DNA of 39,942 nucleotides from Acidimicrobiaceae bacterium (lineage in GTDB: Bacteria; Actinomycetota; Acidimicrobiia; Acidimicrobiales; RAAP-2), in contig DAHUZS010000027.1 in assembly GCA_027315045.1 (NCBI GenBank), positions 1 to 39,942 on the forward strand. The letters run 5' to 3'. The translations under genes and the position numbers were made by a program. Shown here piece after piece: positions 27,706 through 36,108 of the stretch. Under the pieces are notes generated by a model. That model saw nothing but the letters and a program-made list of their open reading frames with translations. It was not told the DNA's origin and searched no databases. The number at the start of each line of letters is the position of its first letter. The first letter of the stretch is position 1.

Positions 27706-28035
27706 CTGACCCTGCTTTACGCACCAGGCGCCCAGGAGTTCCATGGGACTGTAGCGAGGGCGAGCATCCCAGGACGGCACGCAGCCGCGAAGTGCGGGTC
27801 CGCGCAGGAGGATGCCGAACTCGCGTTGGCCCGGCCATCCTGGTGCTCTCTTGGGCAAGCCCGAACGTTCGATAGGCGCACGCCGACGAGGATCTCCACG
27901 AGCGAACGGGGCTTCGACGCGAGAGCGGTGTCCTGGGGGAACGACCTGGAGGCTCTTGTCCGGTGAGCGTCCGTGTCCATGGAATACTGCCCCGATGCTC
28001 GAATCTATCCCTGTGATCAGAGGTACGAACGAACG
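27706..28035. other. Divergent intergenic region between sigma factor and acyl-CoA synthetase
   Basis: 330 nt between two divergent genes. It holds the candidate ECF promoter for the sigma gene (27717-27742) and, at the other end, TACGAA (28024-28029) 6 nt before the acyl-CoA synthetase ATG, a possible -10 box of a leaderless transcript. Frames extending both genes into the region lack family resemblance. Nothing else was recognised. Confidence 0.4.
27717..27742 (-). promoter_or_regulatory. Candidate ECF-type promoter, autoregulatory
   Basis: On the minus strand GGAAC (27738-27742) is followed after exactly 16 nt by CGTAA (27717-27721), then 11 nt to the sigma-factor ATG. ECF sigma factors commonly use a GGAAC-like -35 and a CGT-like -10 at 16-17 nt spacing, and usually transcribe their own gene. 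Only one instance was found, so it remains a prediction. Confidence 0.45.
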
Positions 28036-29667
28036 ATGAACCTCGACCTTGCCAGCGCGTGGGAGCGGGTCGCCGACATCGTTCCCGAAGTCGATGCCGT
28101 CGTGATGGGCTCCACCAGGATCTGTTGGCGGGATTTCGACGAACGGGCAGCACGGTTCGCCGGAGCCATCGAGGACCTGGGGGCTGAACCGGGGGCAAAG
28201 GTCGCGCTCTACCTCTTCAACTCACCGGAGTACTTGATCGCCCATTACGGGGCGTTCAAGAACGGGTGCGTGCCCATCAACGTCAACTACCGCTACCTCG
28301 ACGACGAGCTCGCATATCTCATCGAGAACAGTGACAGCGAGGTGGTGGTGTTCCACACCTCGCTCGCTGCTCGGGTGGAGGCGGTCCGCGCTCAACTCCC
28401 TGCGGTCAAGCGATGGATCGCCGTCGATGACGGTCGTGGCGGCGCGGACTTTGCCATCGGCTTCGACGAATTGATCGAGAGCGCGACCTGCCAACCGCGA
28501 CGAGCGCGTCCAGATCCTGCGCCCTACATGCTCTACACCGGCGGGACCACCGGCATGCCCAAGGGCGTCCTCTACGACCAACATGACTTCGTCGCCGGCC
28601 TCTATCAACAGTTCGCCGTGGTGGACTGGGGCGTGCCGGTCCCGACCTCGCTTGAGCAGATCGAGCCGTTCGTGAACCGGCTGCGCCAGCGGACTTCCAT
28701 CACCTCGGTGCCGTGCTGTCCGCTCATGCACGGCACGGGGATGTGGGTCGGGGCGATCCCCGCCCACCTCACCGGGGGCACCGTCGTGTTGCTGGAGGGG
28801 CGTTCCTTCGACGCCGACAAGCTGATCGCCATCATCGAGCGCGAAGGCCTCACCCGGGTGGTGATCGTGGGCGACGCCTTCGCCCGGCCGATGCTCCGGG
28901 CGATGGAGGCCGCCGAGGCGGGCGGACGGCTTCCGGACCTCTCCACCGTCGCCCAGATCATCTCGTCGGGGGCGATGTGGAGCGCCGAGGTCAAAGACGG
29001 GATGCGTCGGTACCTGCCCAATGCCACGCTCATCGACGCGCTGGGCTCGACCGAAGGCGGCGGGTATGCCACCCAGGTGGCTAACTCGGCCAGCGGGGGG
29101 CGGACGGCCCGGTTCGTCCCCGCTCCCGATACCCTGCTCGTCGACGAGAGCAACGTCCCGCTGGGGCCAGGTGAACCTGGCCCCGGCCTCCTGGCCAGCC
29201 GCACCGCCGCCCGCGGCTACTACCAGGACGAGGAGAAGACCGCCCGGAGCTTCGTCGAGATCGCCGGACGGTGGTACGTGATCACAGGAGATTGGGCCAG
29301 TCGCCAGGACGACGGCACCATCCTGCTGCACGGCCGGGGCTCCAACTGCATCAACACCGGTGGGGAGAAGGTATACCCCGAGGAGGTCGAAGAGGCCCTG
29401 AAACGCCATCCCGACGTCGAGGACTGCCTGGTCGTGGGGCTGCCGGACGAGCGCTTCGGCGAGCGGGTGGTGGCGGTGGCCGAGCGGCGGAGCGACGCCG
29501 AGCCGGCCGGCGACGGGCTCCGGGAGTTCCTGCGGGGCGAGCTGGCGGGGTACAAGATCCCCAAGCAGATCGTCGTCGTCGACGCGATCCGGAGGGCCCC
29601 GAACGGGAAGGCCGACTACGGCTGGGCGCGCGAGATGGTCGGAGCGGCAGGCTCGACAGCCAGCTGA
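28036..29667 (+). CDS. Acyl-CoA synthetase (AMP-binding, FadD-like)
   Basis: The enzyme activates a carboxylic acid with ATP and CoA. The ATG at 28036 gives 543 residues beginning MNLDLASAWERVADIVPEV. The adenylate-forming motifs are complete: A3 YTGGTTGMPKG (167-177), CCPLMHGTGMW, A5 GSTEGGG, A7/A8 TGDWASRQDDGTILLHGRG and A10 IRRAPNGKADYGW, with the catalytic Lys in NGKADY. The hinge section NCINTGGEKVYPEEVEEAL is typical of the branch that includes mycobacterial FadD enzymes for branched, aromatic or steroid-derived acids. The substrate cannot be read off. It converges on the aldehyde dehydrogenase gene, 113 nt away, suggesting a shared oxidation route. Confidence 0.92.
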   Translation: MNLDLASAWERVADIVPEVDAVVMGSTRICWRDFDERAARFAGAIEDLGAEPGAKVALYLFNSPEYLIAHYGAFKNGCVPINVNYRYLDDELAYLIENSDSEVVVFHTSLAARVEAVRAQLPAVKRWIAVDDGRGGADFAIGFDELIESATCQPRRARPDPAPYMLYTGGTTGMPKGVLYDQHDFVAGLYQQFAVVDWGVPVPTSLEQIEPFVNRLRQRTSITSVPCCPLMHGTGMWVGAIPAHLTGGTVVLLEGRSFDADKLIAIIEREGLTRVVIVGDAFARPMLRAMEAAEAGGRLPDLSTVAQIISSGAMWSAEVKDGMRRYLPNATLIDALGSTEGGGYATQVANSASGGRTARFVPAPDTLLVDESNVPLGPGEPGPGLLASRTAARGYYQDEEKTARSFVEIAGRWYVITGDWASRQDDGTILLHGRGSNCINTGGEKVYPEEVEEALKRHPDVEDCLVVGLPDERFGERVVAVAERRSDAEPAGDGLREFLRGELAGYKIPKQIVVVDAIRRAPNGKADYGWAREMVGAAGSTAS

Positions 29668-29780
29668 GCCGACCACCAGCAGTTCAATCCGGCGGCCGCG
29701 TCCGTCGATCGGAGCCGGCGATCGCGCCGATCGACGGCTTGACTCGCCGAGATGGACAAGAGGACATCGCCGATCGGCAT

Positions 29781-31196
29781 CTAGACGAACAGCGCCTTGA
29801 CCTCCAGGAATTCCTCGAGCCCGTAGAGCCCGTGCTCCCGCCCGAGCCCGGACTGCTTGTAGCCACCGAACGGCGCTCCTACGGACCCGCGACCGCGATT
29901 GACCCGCACTTGCCCAGCCCGGATCTTGCGGGCGACCCGCTTCGCCCGCTCCTCGCTGCCCGAGACGGCGGCGGCCAAGCCGTAGATGGTGTCGTTGGCG
30001 ATCTCGACCGCTTCGTCCTCGGTGTCATACGGGATGATCACGAGCACCGGCCCGAAGATCTCCTCCTGGGCGATGGTCATGTCGGTGGTGACGCCCGAGA
30101 ACACGGTCGGACGGACGAAGAAGCCCTTCTCCAGACCCTCGGGGGACTCCGGGCCCCCGGTCAACAGGGTCGCCCCCTGGGCCACGCCCTGGTTGATGTA
30201 GCCCCGGACCCGCTCGAGTTGTGCCGAGGAGACCAGTGGGCCGAGACGGGTGCCTTCCGCGAAGGGGTCCCCGACCTTGAAGCCCTCGGCGGTGCTGCGG
30301 GCGATCTCCTCGACCTCGGCCAGCCGGGAGCGCGGGACGATCATCCGGGTGAGCGCGCTGCAGGTTTGACCGGAGTTGGCGTAGGCGGAGGCGACGCCCT
30401 CGGCCACGGCGGTGCCCAGGTCGGCGTCGTCGAGGATCAGGTTCGGTGACTTCCCACCAAGCTCCAGGGCGACCCGCTTCACCGACTGGGCGGCCAGCTC
30501 GGCCACCCGCTTGCCGGCCCGTGTCGAGCCGGTGAACGAGACCATGTCGACGTCTGGGTGACGTGCCAGGGCTTCCCCGACGACACGACCGAGTCCGGTG
30601 ACGAGGTTGAACACGCCGGGTGAAAAGCCCACCTCGTCGATGATCTCGGCCAGGACGAAGGCATTGATCGGGGCGACCTCGGAAGGCTTGAGGACCACAG
30701 TGCACCCGGCGGCCAGCGCATAGGCCACCTTGGCCCCGATCTGGTTGAGCGGGTAGTTCCACGGTGTGATGGCCCCGACGACCCCGATCGGCTCCCTGAT
30801 GACCAGGCCCCCCGAGCTCGTGTCCTCGAACTCGAAGTTCTCCAAGAGTTCCGAAGCAGTCTCAAAGGCCCGAATGCCCAGCCCGACCTGGACCGCAGCG
30901 GAGAGCGCCTTGGGCATCCCGATCTCGTGGGCCTCGATGTCGGCGATCTCGTCTCTTCTGGCCCCGAGCGCCTCGGCGACTCTGCGGAGCTGCTTGCTGC
31001 GCTCCGCTGGAGGTTGGTCGGCCCACCCGGGGAAGGCCCCCTTTGCGGCGGCCACTGCTCGGTCGATGTCGGCCTCGGTCCCTTCAGGCACCGTGGCGAA
31101 TACCTCCTCGGTGGTGGAGTCGATCACCTCGAGGCGGCCGGTGCCCACCGGCTCCACCCACGCGCCGTCGATGTAGAACCGGGTGTAGTCGGTCAT
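29781..31196 (-). CDS. NAD(P)-dependent aldehyde dehydrogenase
   Basis: Oxidises an aldehyde to the acid. The ATG at 31196 is preceded by GAGGAGGAAG and gives 471 residues. Catalytic residues are in place: Cys279 in [11 protein letters not shown], Glu245 in LELGGKSPN, Asn147 in TPWNYPLNQ and Lys170 in [14 protein letters not shown] and the C-terminal [16 protein letters not shown] are typical of the superfamily. Many relatives have SGQxCxAxxR with the same spacing. The gene is divergent from a TetR regulator (164 nt between starts), which is the usual layout for repressor control. Substrate range unknown. Placement with a diiron protein and an acyl-CoA synthetase suggests an intermediate step in catabolism. 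Confidence 0.93.
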   Translation of the reverse strand: MTDYTRFYIDGAWVEPVGTGRLEVIDSTTEEVFATVPEGTEADIDRAVAAAKGAFPGWADQPPAERSKQLRRVAEALGARRDEIADIEAHEIGMPKALSAAVQVGLGIRAFETASELLENFEFEDTSSGGLVIREPIGVVGAITPWNYPLNQIGAKVAYALAAGCTVVLKPSEVAPINAFVLAEIIDEVGFSPGVFNLVTGLGRVVGEALARHPDVDMVSFTGSTRAGKRVAELAAQSVKRVALELGGKSPNLILDDADLGTAVAEGVASAYANSGQTCSALTRMIVPRSRLAEVEEIARSTAEGFKVGDPFAEGTRLGPLVSSAQLERVRGYINQGVAQGATLLTGGPESPEGLEKGFFVRPTVFSGVTTDMTIAQEEIFGPVLVIIPYDTEDEAVEIANDTIYGLAAAVSGSEERAKRVARKIRAGQVRVNRGRGSVGAPFGGYKQSGLGREHGLYGLEEFLEVKALFV

Positions 31197-31324
31197 GGTG
31201 TCTTCCTCCTCGATCCACGTGACCGGGCCGGCCGGCCCAGACGACGTCGTTGCGGACCGTACCACCCGGGTTCGTCCGCCCTCGGGGCGATCGAAGAGGC
31301 CGCGACGGGCCGTGTCCGGCGTCC

Positions 31325-31354
31325 TTGACCCTCCAGGCTGAGAATAAATATCAT
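31325..31354 (+). promoter_or_regulatory. Promoter of TetR gene: TTGACC-N18-TATCAT, leaderless
   Basis: TTGACC (31325-31330) and TATCAT (31349-31354) are 18 nt apart and close to the -35/-10 consensus. The ATG follows 6 nt after the -10 box, where transcription would start, and there is no Shine-Dalgarno sequence. The predicted mRNA is therefore leaderless. The AT-rich stretch AATAAATATCATT is also a likely place for TetR autoregulation. Confidence 0.6.
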
Positions 31355-31360
31355 TCGCCG

Positions 31361-31984
31361 ATGCTCGACCCGGCGGCCCTCGGGGAGGACCCGCTGCGTG
31401 ATCGGCTGCTCGAGGCGGCGACCCGAGTCTTTGCCCGGCAGGGGTACGGGGGCACGAAAGTTCTCGACATCGTGCGGGAAGCGCACCTGTCGACCGGAGC
31501 CATCTACGGCCGTTTCGCTTCGAAGGAGGCCCTCCTGCGAGAGGCGGTCGTGTCTCGGTCCGCTCGGGCCGGGACAGCCTTCGAGGGTGCGGACCGGGTG
31601 GCCGAGATCATCGCCCGGGTGGCCAGTCTCGACCGCTCGGCCCTCAGCGACGAGGACGCCGTGCGTCTCGAGGCCTATATCGCCGCCCGACGGGAGCCCG
31701 AGGTGGCCGAGGCCCTCGCCCAGGCCCAAGGCCGTGTCCGCCGGCGAGTGCAGCCCTTGGTGGACGCCGCGACGCTCGACGGCACTGTGGCCGCCGATGT
31801 GGATCCCGAGGCCGTCCTGTACCTGGTGCAGACCCTCAACCTGGGCCTGCTCCTGCAGCGGGGCGCGGGCCTGGAGGGCCCGGACCCGGAGCGCTGGGAC
31901 GAGTTGATTTCGCGCGTGGTCGCCAGCTTCGGCGTTCCGAGCGTAGATGTCCCCGAAGACCACCGTAAGGGGGAGGAGCCGTGA
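31361..31984 (+). CDS. TetR/AcrR-family transcriptional regulator
   Basis: A 207-residue regulator. The N-terminal helix-turn-helix reads [22 protein letters not shown] then [21 protein letters not shown]. The ligand-binding part (about 65-200) is variable, as usual. The ATG at 31361 is preferred because it lies 6 nt after a good -10 box and the frame upstream has no regulator-like sequence. The stop overlaps the diiron gene GTG by 4 nt, so the two are co-transcribed, and the aldehyde dehydrogenase is divergent. It probably represses both units until an inducer (perhaps the pathway substrate) binds. Confidence 0.93.
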   Translation: MLDPAALGEDPLRDRLLEAATRVFARQGYGGTKVLDIVREAHLSTGAIYGRFASKEALLREAVVSRSARAGTAFEGADRVAEIIARVASLDRSALSDEDAVRLEAYIAARREPEVAEALAQAQGRVRRRVQPLVDAATLDGTVAADVDPEAVLYLVQTLNLGLLLQRGAGLEGPDPERWDELISRVVASFGVPSVDVPEDHRKGEEP

Positions 31985-33090
31985 CCGAGACCGAGTTACC
32001 GGGCCGCGCCGAGGTTGACGCGTCCATCAAGGTCGTGCATGACAACGCCGACCGATTCTTCTTATGGAACTACGAGAGGAACCGTGGACAACTGGTCACC
32101 CTCTACAACAAGGCGATGGCCTCGCAGTGGAACTCCATCACCGACCTTGACTGGTCGATCAACGTCGACCCCGAGGAGCTCGTTGCGACGTCTCCCCAGC
32201 AGAACGCCACCGTGGAGCTGGCCCGCGCCGCGGCCGAGGAGCCCGGTTCGCCCCTCCGGAACTGGTCGGAGAAGGAGTTCTCCCAGCTGGCGATCGAGGC
32301 CCTCAAGGCGTCGTTGAGTCAGTTCATGCACGGTGAGCAGGGCGCGATGATCGTCGCGGCCAAGATCGTCGAGACCGTGCCGTGGATCGATGCCAAGTAC
32401 TACGCCTCGACCCAGACCATGGACGAGGCACGTCACACCGAGGTCTTCGCCAAGTACCTGCACACCAAGCTTGGTGAGGCCTACCCGATGAGCCCCTTCC
32501 TCGACGCGCAGATTACCGCTCTCATCGAGGACAGCCGCTGGGACGTCGCCTACCTGGGCATGCAGATCGTGATCGAGAGCCTGGCGCTGGCCGCGTTCGG
32601 GAGGATGCTGCGCTCGACCGAGGAGCCGTTGTTGAAGAAGCTCCTCCGCTACGTGATGTCGGACGAGGCCCGGCACGTCGCGTTCGGGGTGATCAGCCTG
32701 TCGGAGTACTACCCCGAGCTCACCGATACCGAACTGAAGGAGCGTCAGGAATTCCTGCTCGAGAACACCTTGCGGAACCGGTCCCGGTCGACCACTCCGG
32801 AGATCTGGGAGCGCATGGGTGTCAACCCCGACGCGGTCGTCCCCTACCTGCGCGCCGCCGCCGAGAAGCGGGACCTCAACCCCTTCCAGTCCTTCCAGCA
32901 CGGGTTCTTCGCCAAGCTCGTGCCCAACGTCCGCAAGCTCGGTCTGCTGGATGCGAACAACGGCTACCTCAGGGAGCGCTGGGGTGAGGCGGGTCTCCTG
33001 CAGTTCGAGTTCGCCGACGACACCGGCAGCGACTACGAGAGCTACGACGAGGTCGCGAAGGACCGCGCCGCGGCCGACACCTCGGAGTGA
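31981..33090 (+). CDS. Ferritin-like diiron carboxylate protein, probable oxygenase
   Basis: 369 residues, mostly helical. The six metal ligands of a diiron-carboxylate site can be placed exactly: Glu119 (MHGEQGAM), Glu149 and His152 (DEARHTEVF), Glu199 (VIESLAL), and Glu229 and His232 (DEARHVAFG). This is the ferritin/ribonucleotide-reductase R2/AurF-like architecture. Such proteins use O2 for hydroxylation, desaturation or N-oxidation, and no ferritin cage features are seen. The GTG start overlaps the TetR stop by 4 nt. Codons 6 and 28 are TTA, very rare in this genome segment. No dedicated ferredoxin or reductase is adjacent. Together with the aldehyde dehydrogenase and acyl-CoA synthetase it may start an oxidative breakdown route; the substrate is unknown. 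Confidence 0.85.
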   Translation: MTETELPGRAEVDASIKVVHDNADRFFLWNYERNRGQLVTLYNKAMASQWNSITDLDWSINVDPEELVATSPQQNATVELARAAAEEPGSPLRNWSEKEFSQLAIEALKASLSQFMHGEQGAMIVAAKIVETVPWIDAKYYASTQTMDEARHTEVFAKYLHTKLGEAYPMSPFLDAQITALIEDSRWDVAYLGMQIVIESLALAAFGRMLRSTEEPLLKKLLRYVMSDEARHVAFGVISLSEYYPELTDTELKERQEFLLENTLRNRSRSTTPEIWERMGVNPDAVVPYLRAAAEKRDLNPFQSFQHGFFAKLVPNVRKLGLLDANNGYLRERWGEAGLLQFEFADDTGSDYESYDEVAKDRAAADTSE

Positions 33091-33096
33091 TCGGGC

Positions 33097-34563
33097 TCAC
33101 ACCTCGAGCGCGCGCAACCGACCGCCCTCGAGCGTCTTGGCCACCTCGGCGCCCAGGCGGGCGTCGACCCGCCGCCAGTACTCGAGCGCGCGTCCGAGCA
33201 CCGGCTCGCTCACGCCCGATCGGAGGTGCCCGACGACGTTGTCGACCAGGCGCCGCCTAGCGCCGTCATCGAGGACGCTCCGCCACAGGTTCCCGGCCTG
33301 GACGAAATCGTCGTCCTCACCGTGGGGGGTGGAAGCGGCCCGGACGATCTCGCCGGCCACCCCCCAAGACGGTTCGGCCAGTGATGGGTCGGCCGTCGGA
33401 CCGCCGAACGAGTTGGGGGCATACACCGGGTCCGGCGGGTTGGCGTAGCGCATCGTCCCGTCCCGGTTGTAGCTGTGCACCGACGGTAACGGCCGGTTGA
33501 TCGGGAGCTCGAGATAGTTGGCTCCGATCCGGTAGCGGTGGGCGTCGGGGTACGAGAAGAACCGGCCGAGCAGCATCTTGTCGGGACTCGGCCCGATGCC
33601 CGGCACCATGTTGGACGGTTCGAACGCCGCCTGCTCCACCTCGGTGAAGTAGTCCTCTGGGTTGGCGTCGAGCACCAGGTGCCCGACCCGGTGGAGCGGG
33701 TAGTCGCCGTGGGGCCAGACCTTGGTGAGGTCGAAGGGGTTGAAGCGGTAATCGGCCGCTTCCTCGAACCCCATGACCTGCATGTAGAGGGTCCACGACG
33801 GGAACTTGTGGTGGGCGATGGCGTCGTGGAGATCCCGCAGGTGGAAATCGGGGTCCTCGGCCGCCATGGCCTTTGCTTCGGGGTCGGTGAAGCATTCGAC
33901 GCCCTGGTCCGTCTTGAAGTGGTACTTGACCCAGAACCGCTCGCCGCCGTCGTTCACCCACTGGTAGGTGTGGCTCGAGTATCCGTTCAGGTGACGCCAT
34001 GTCCTTGGGGTCCCACGGTCGCCCATGAGCCAGGTCACCTGGTGGGCCGACTCGGGGGAGAGGGTCCAGAAGTCCCACTGCATGTCGTGGTCCCGGAGAT
34101 GGGTGTCGGCCCGCCGCTTCTGGGAGTGGATGAAGTCGGAGAACTTCTGGGGGTCCCGGATGAAGAAGATCGGGGTGTTGTTCCCGACGAGGTCGTAGTT
34201 TCCCTGCGCCGTATAGAACTTGAGCGCGAAGCCCCGGGGGTCGCGCACCGTGTCCGCCGAGCCGAGCTCGCCCGCCACGGTCGAGAAGCGCGCGAAGACC
34301 GGGGTCCGCACCGCCTTGGCCAGGAACCCGGCCTTGCACCACTGGCTCGCTTCCCCGGACGCCTCGAAGTATCCGTGGGCGCCCCCGCCTTTGGCGTGCA
34401 CCACTCTTTCGGGCACCCGTTCCCGGTTGAACTGGGCCATCTTCTGGATGAGGTAGTGGTCCTGGAGCAGGATCGGGCCGTCGGGCCCGACGGTGAGCGA
34501 GTGCTCGTCGCTCGCTGCCGGGATCCCGGCGTCGGTGGTGGTCGTCGGCGGTCGGTCGGTCAT
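33097..34563 (-). CDS. katA: Monofunctional haem catalase, small-subunit type
   Basis: Breaks down hydrogen peroxide. 488 residues, the size of small-subunit catalases. Catalytic His56 is in RVVHAKGGG, catalytic Asn near 129 in LVGNNTPIFFIRD, and the proximal haem ligand Tyr338 in RFFSYPDAHRYR. NADPH-region features such as FEPSNMVPGIGPSPDKML are also present. The ATG at 34563 overlaps the Fur-family gene by 4 nt, so the pair is co-transcribed from the regulator's promoter. The frame is open far upstream, across the whole regulator gene, but in the wrong frame for it, so the long version is not real. It converges on the diiron gene, 6 nt beyond its stop. Confidence 0.96.
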   Translation of the reverse strand: MTDRPPTTTTDAGIPAASDEHSLTVGPDGPILLQDHYLIQKMAQFNRERVPERVVHAKGGGAHGYFEASGEASQWCKAGFLAKAVRTPVFARFSTVAGELGSADTVRDPRGFALKFYTAQGNYDLVGNNTPIFFIRDPQKFSDFIHSQKRRADTHLRDHDMQWDFWTLSPESAHQVTWLMGDRGTPRTWRHLNGYSSHTYQWVNDGGERFWVKYHFKTDQGVECFTDPEAKAMAAEDPDFHLRDLHDAIAHHKFPSWTLYMQVMGFEEAADYRFNPFDLTKVWPHGDYPLHRVGHLVLDANPEDYFTEVEQAAFEPSNMVPGIGPSPDKMLLGRFFSYPDAHRYRIGANYLELPINRPLPSVHSYNRDGTMRYANPPDPVYAPNSFGGPTADPSLAEPSWGVAGEIVRAASTPHGEDDDFVQAGNLWRSVLDDGARRRLVDNVVGHLRSGVSEPVLGRALEYWRRVDARLGAEVAKTLEGGRLRALEV

Positions 34564-35039
34564 GACGGTCCTCCGTCGCCGGGGCCCGGGCCCGAGCTGG
34601 TGTCGGCGGCCTGGTCCGGCCGTCGGACCAGGGGTTGGCAGTTCGGGCAGATGCCCCAGAAGGTGACTTCGGCCTCGTCGAGGACGTAGCCGTGGACGTC
34701 GGCCGGGGTGAGACACGGGCGTCGTCCCACCGCACAGTCGACGTCGGCGACCGCACCGCAGCTCCGGCAGGCGATGTGGTGGTGGTTGTCGCCCACTCGT
34801 CGTTCGTAGAGGGCGGAACTCCCGGCCGGTTCGATCCGCCGGACCAGGCCGGCGGCGACCAGGGCGCCCAGGACGTTGTAGACGGTCTGCGGGGCGATGG
34901 TGCCGAGGTTGTGCCGCACCAGGCCGGCGATCGTGTCGGCGTCGACGTGGGGCCGGAGCCCGAGCGCCCCGAGGACCGCCAATCGGGGTGAGGTCGCCCG
35001 CAGGCCGCAGGTCCGGAGGGCGTCTGTGTCGTCGCTCAT
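34560..35039 (-). CDS. Fur-family peroxide/metal regulator (CatR/PerR-like)
   Basis: A 159-residue winged-helix repressor. The DNA-binding part (1-80) has LRATSPRLAVLGAL and IAPQTVYNVLGALVAAGLV. The metal part has NHHHIACRSCG (His86-88, Cys91, Cys94) and CPNCQ (Cys131, Cys134), the paired CxxC structural zinc site. A Gly/Pro-rich tail follows. Genes of this type next to a catalase sense peroxide through a metal-bound His and derepress the operon. The start at 35039 lies 6 nt after a -10 box, indicating a leaderless transcript. It overlaps the catalase start by 4 nt. Confidence 0.93.
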   Translation of the reverse strand: MSDDTDALRTCGLRATSPRLAVLGALGLRPHVDADTIAGLVRHNLGTIAPQTVYNVLGALVAAGLVRRIEPAGSSALYERRVGDNHHHIACRSCGAVADVDCAVGRRPCLTPADVHGYVLDEAEVTFWGICPNCQPLVRRPDQAADTSSGPGPGDGGPS

Positions 35040-35045
35040 AGGGCG

Positions 35046-35075
35046 ATTTTAGAATGAATCGTATATTAGGGTCAA
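35046..35075 (-). promoter_or_regulatory. Fur-catalase promoter: TTGACC-N18-TAAAAT, leaderless, with AT-rich operator
   Basis: On the minus strand TTGACC (35070-35075), 18 nt, TAAAAT (35046-35051), then 6 nt to the ATG. The spacer is strikingly AT-rich and holds an imperfect dyad around TAATATACGATTCATTCTA, suitable for a Fur-family repressor. Spacing is identical to the TetR promoter of this window. Confidence 0.6.
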
Positions 35076-35170
35076 TCCACCGATCTACCCCGACACCCCT
35101 CGCGAGTGCGGTCGGGAATGGGCACGTGCCTACTCTGAGCTTTCGCCCGTTCCCGATCCGGGAGGCCCGC

Positions 35171-35902
35171 ATGCCCGTTCCCCAGAGCAGGAGCCGATTT
35201 GTCGACCCGGCGATCCAGGAGTACGCCTCAGCGCACTCGACCGGGCCCGATGACCAGCAAACCCGGCTCCAGGTCGAGACCGCGGAGCGCACTGGAGGGG
35301 CGGCCCGAATGCAGATCGGCACCGACCAGGCGGTGTTGATGGAGTTGATCGTGCGGGCCATGGGGGCGACCAGGGCCCTCGAGGTCGGGACCTTCACCGG
35401 CTACTCGGGTCTGGCGATCGCCCGGGGCCTCGGGCCGTCGGGTCGCCTGGTGTGCTGCGACGCGAGCGACGAGTGGACCGCCATCGCCAAGCGGGCGTGG
35501 GCGGAGGCCGGCGTCACCGACCGAATCGAGCTCCGCCTCGGCCCGGCGCTCGAGACCCTCCGGAGCCTCGAAGGGGTCGAGCAGTTCGACTTCGCGTTCA
35601 TCGACGCCGACAAAGAGAACTACCCGGCGTACTACGAGGAGGTTGTTTCGAGGGTGCGGGTGGGCGGCCTGATCCTCTTGGACAACGTGCTCCAGGGAGG
35701 CCGGGTGATCGACCCCTCGGCCACCGACATGAGCGTCGAGGCCGTCCGGGCCACCAACAAGGCCATCGCCTCGGACGCGCGGGTCAGGGTGGTCCTGTTG
35801 CCGATCGGTGACGGCGTGAGCTTCGTGCAAAAGGTCACGAACGGCTCGTTAGGACGCCCTCCCGGTGCCGACTCGCCCGCTGCGGTGCCTCGGCGCACCT
35901 GA
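35171..35902 (+). CDS. SAM-dependent O-methyltransferase (caffeoyl-CoA/COMT type)
   Basis: 243 residues. SAM-binding motif I is ALEVGTFTGYSGLAIARGL, followed by LVCCDASDEW. The metal/SAM-site sequence is FDFAFIDADKENYPAYYEE, and RVGGLILLDNVLQGGRVIDP is the catechol-type metal-binding strand. These mark the cation-dependent class that methylates catechol-like hydroxyls. The ATG at 35171 follows GGGAGG and begins MPVPQSRSRF. The frame is open further upstream into the Fur promoter, which is unlikely to be coding. Codon 227 is a rare TTA. It is divergent from the Fur-catalase operon and probably a separate unit. Substrate unknown. Confidence 0.92.
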   Translation: MPVPQSRSRFVDPAIQEYASAHSTGPDDQQTRLQVETAERTGGAARMQIGTDQAVLMELIVRAMGATRALEVGTFTGYSGLAIARGLGPSGRLVCCDASDEWTAIAKRAWAEAGVTDRIELRLGPALETLRSLEGVEQFDFAFIDADKENYPAYYEEVVSRVRVGGLILLDNVLQGGRVIDPSATDMSVEAVRATNKAIASDARVRVVLLPIGDGVSFVQKVTNGSLGRPPGADSPAAVPRRT

Positions 35903-36108
35903 GGGGATCCTCGCCGTTGCCGAGGTACTGATCGCTGGGGCGCGATGCGCCTGGTCACCTCGCCAACTCGCGCATGCTTATCGCGAGCGAGCGGGCCACG
36001 CCGCCGCCCGACACCGGACATGCTGTCCGCGCGCGCCGTCAGCTCCGATGTGCCGCCTCGTAGGCAACCGTCGGGCCGAGATCACGGATCGTTGGCTCTC
36101 CAGAGGGA

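Noticed and set aside
27938-27971. GGAAC followed by CGTC-like sequence upstream of the acyl-CoA synthetase, as a second ECF promoter
   Set aside because: Spacing is about 18 or 25 nt depending on the pairing, outside the 16-17 nt expected, and the match is weak.
34564-35397. N-terminal extension of the catalase frame through the Fur-family gene
   Set aside because: The extension has no family similarity and overlaps a clear Fur-family gene in another frame. The catalase proper starts at 34563 with a 4-nt overlap.
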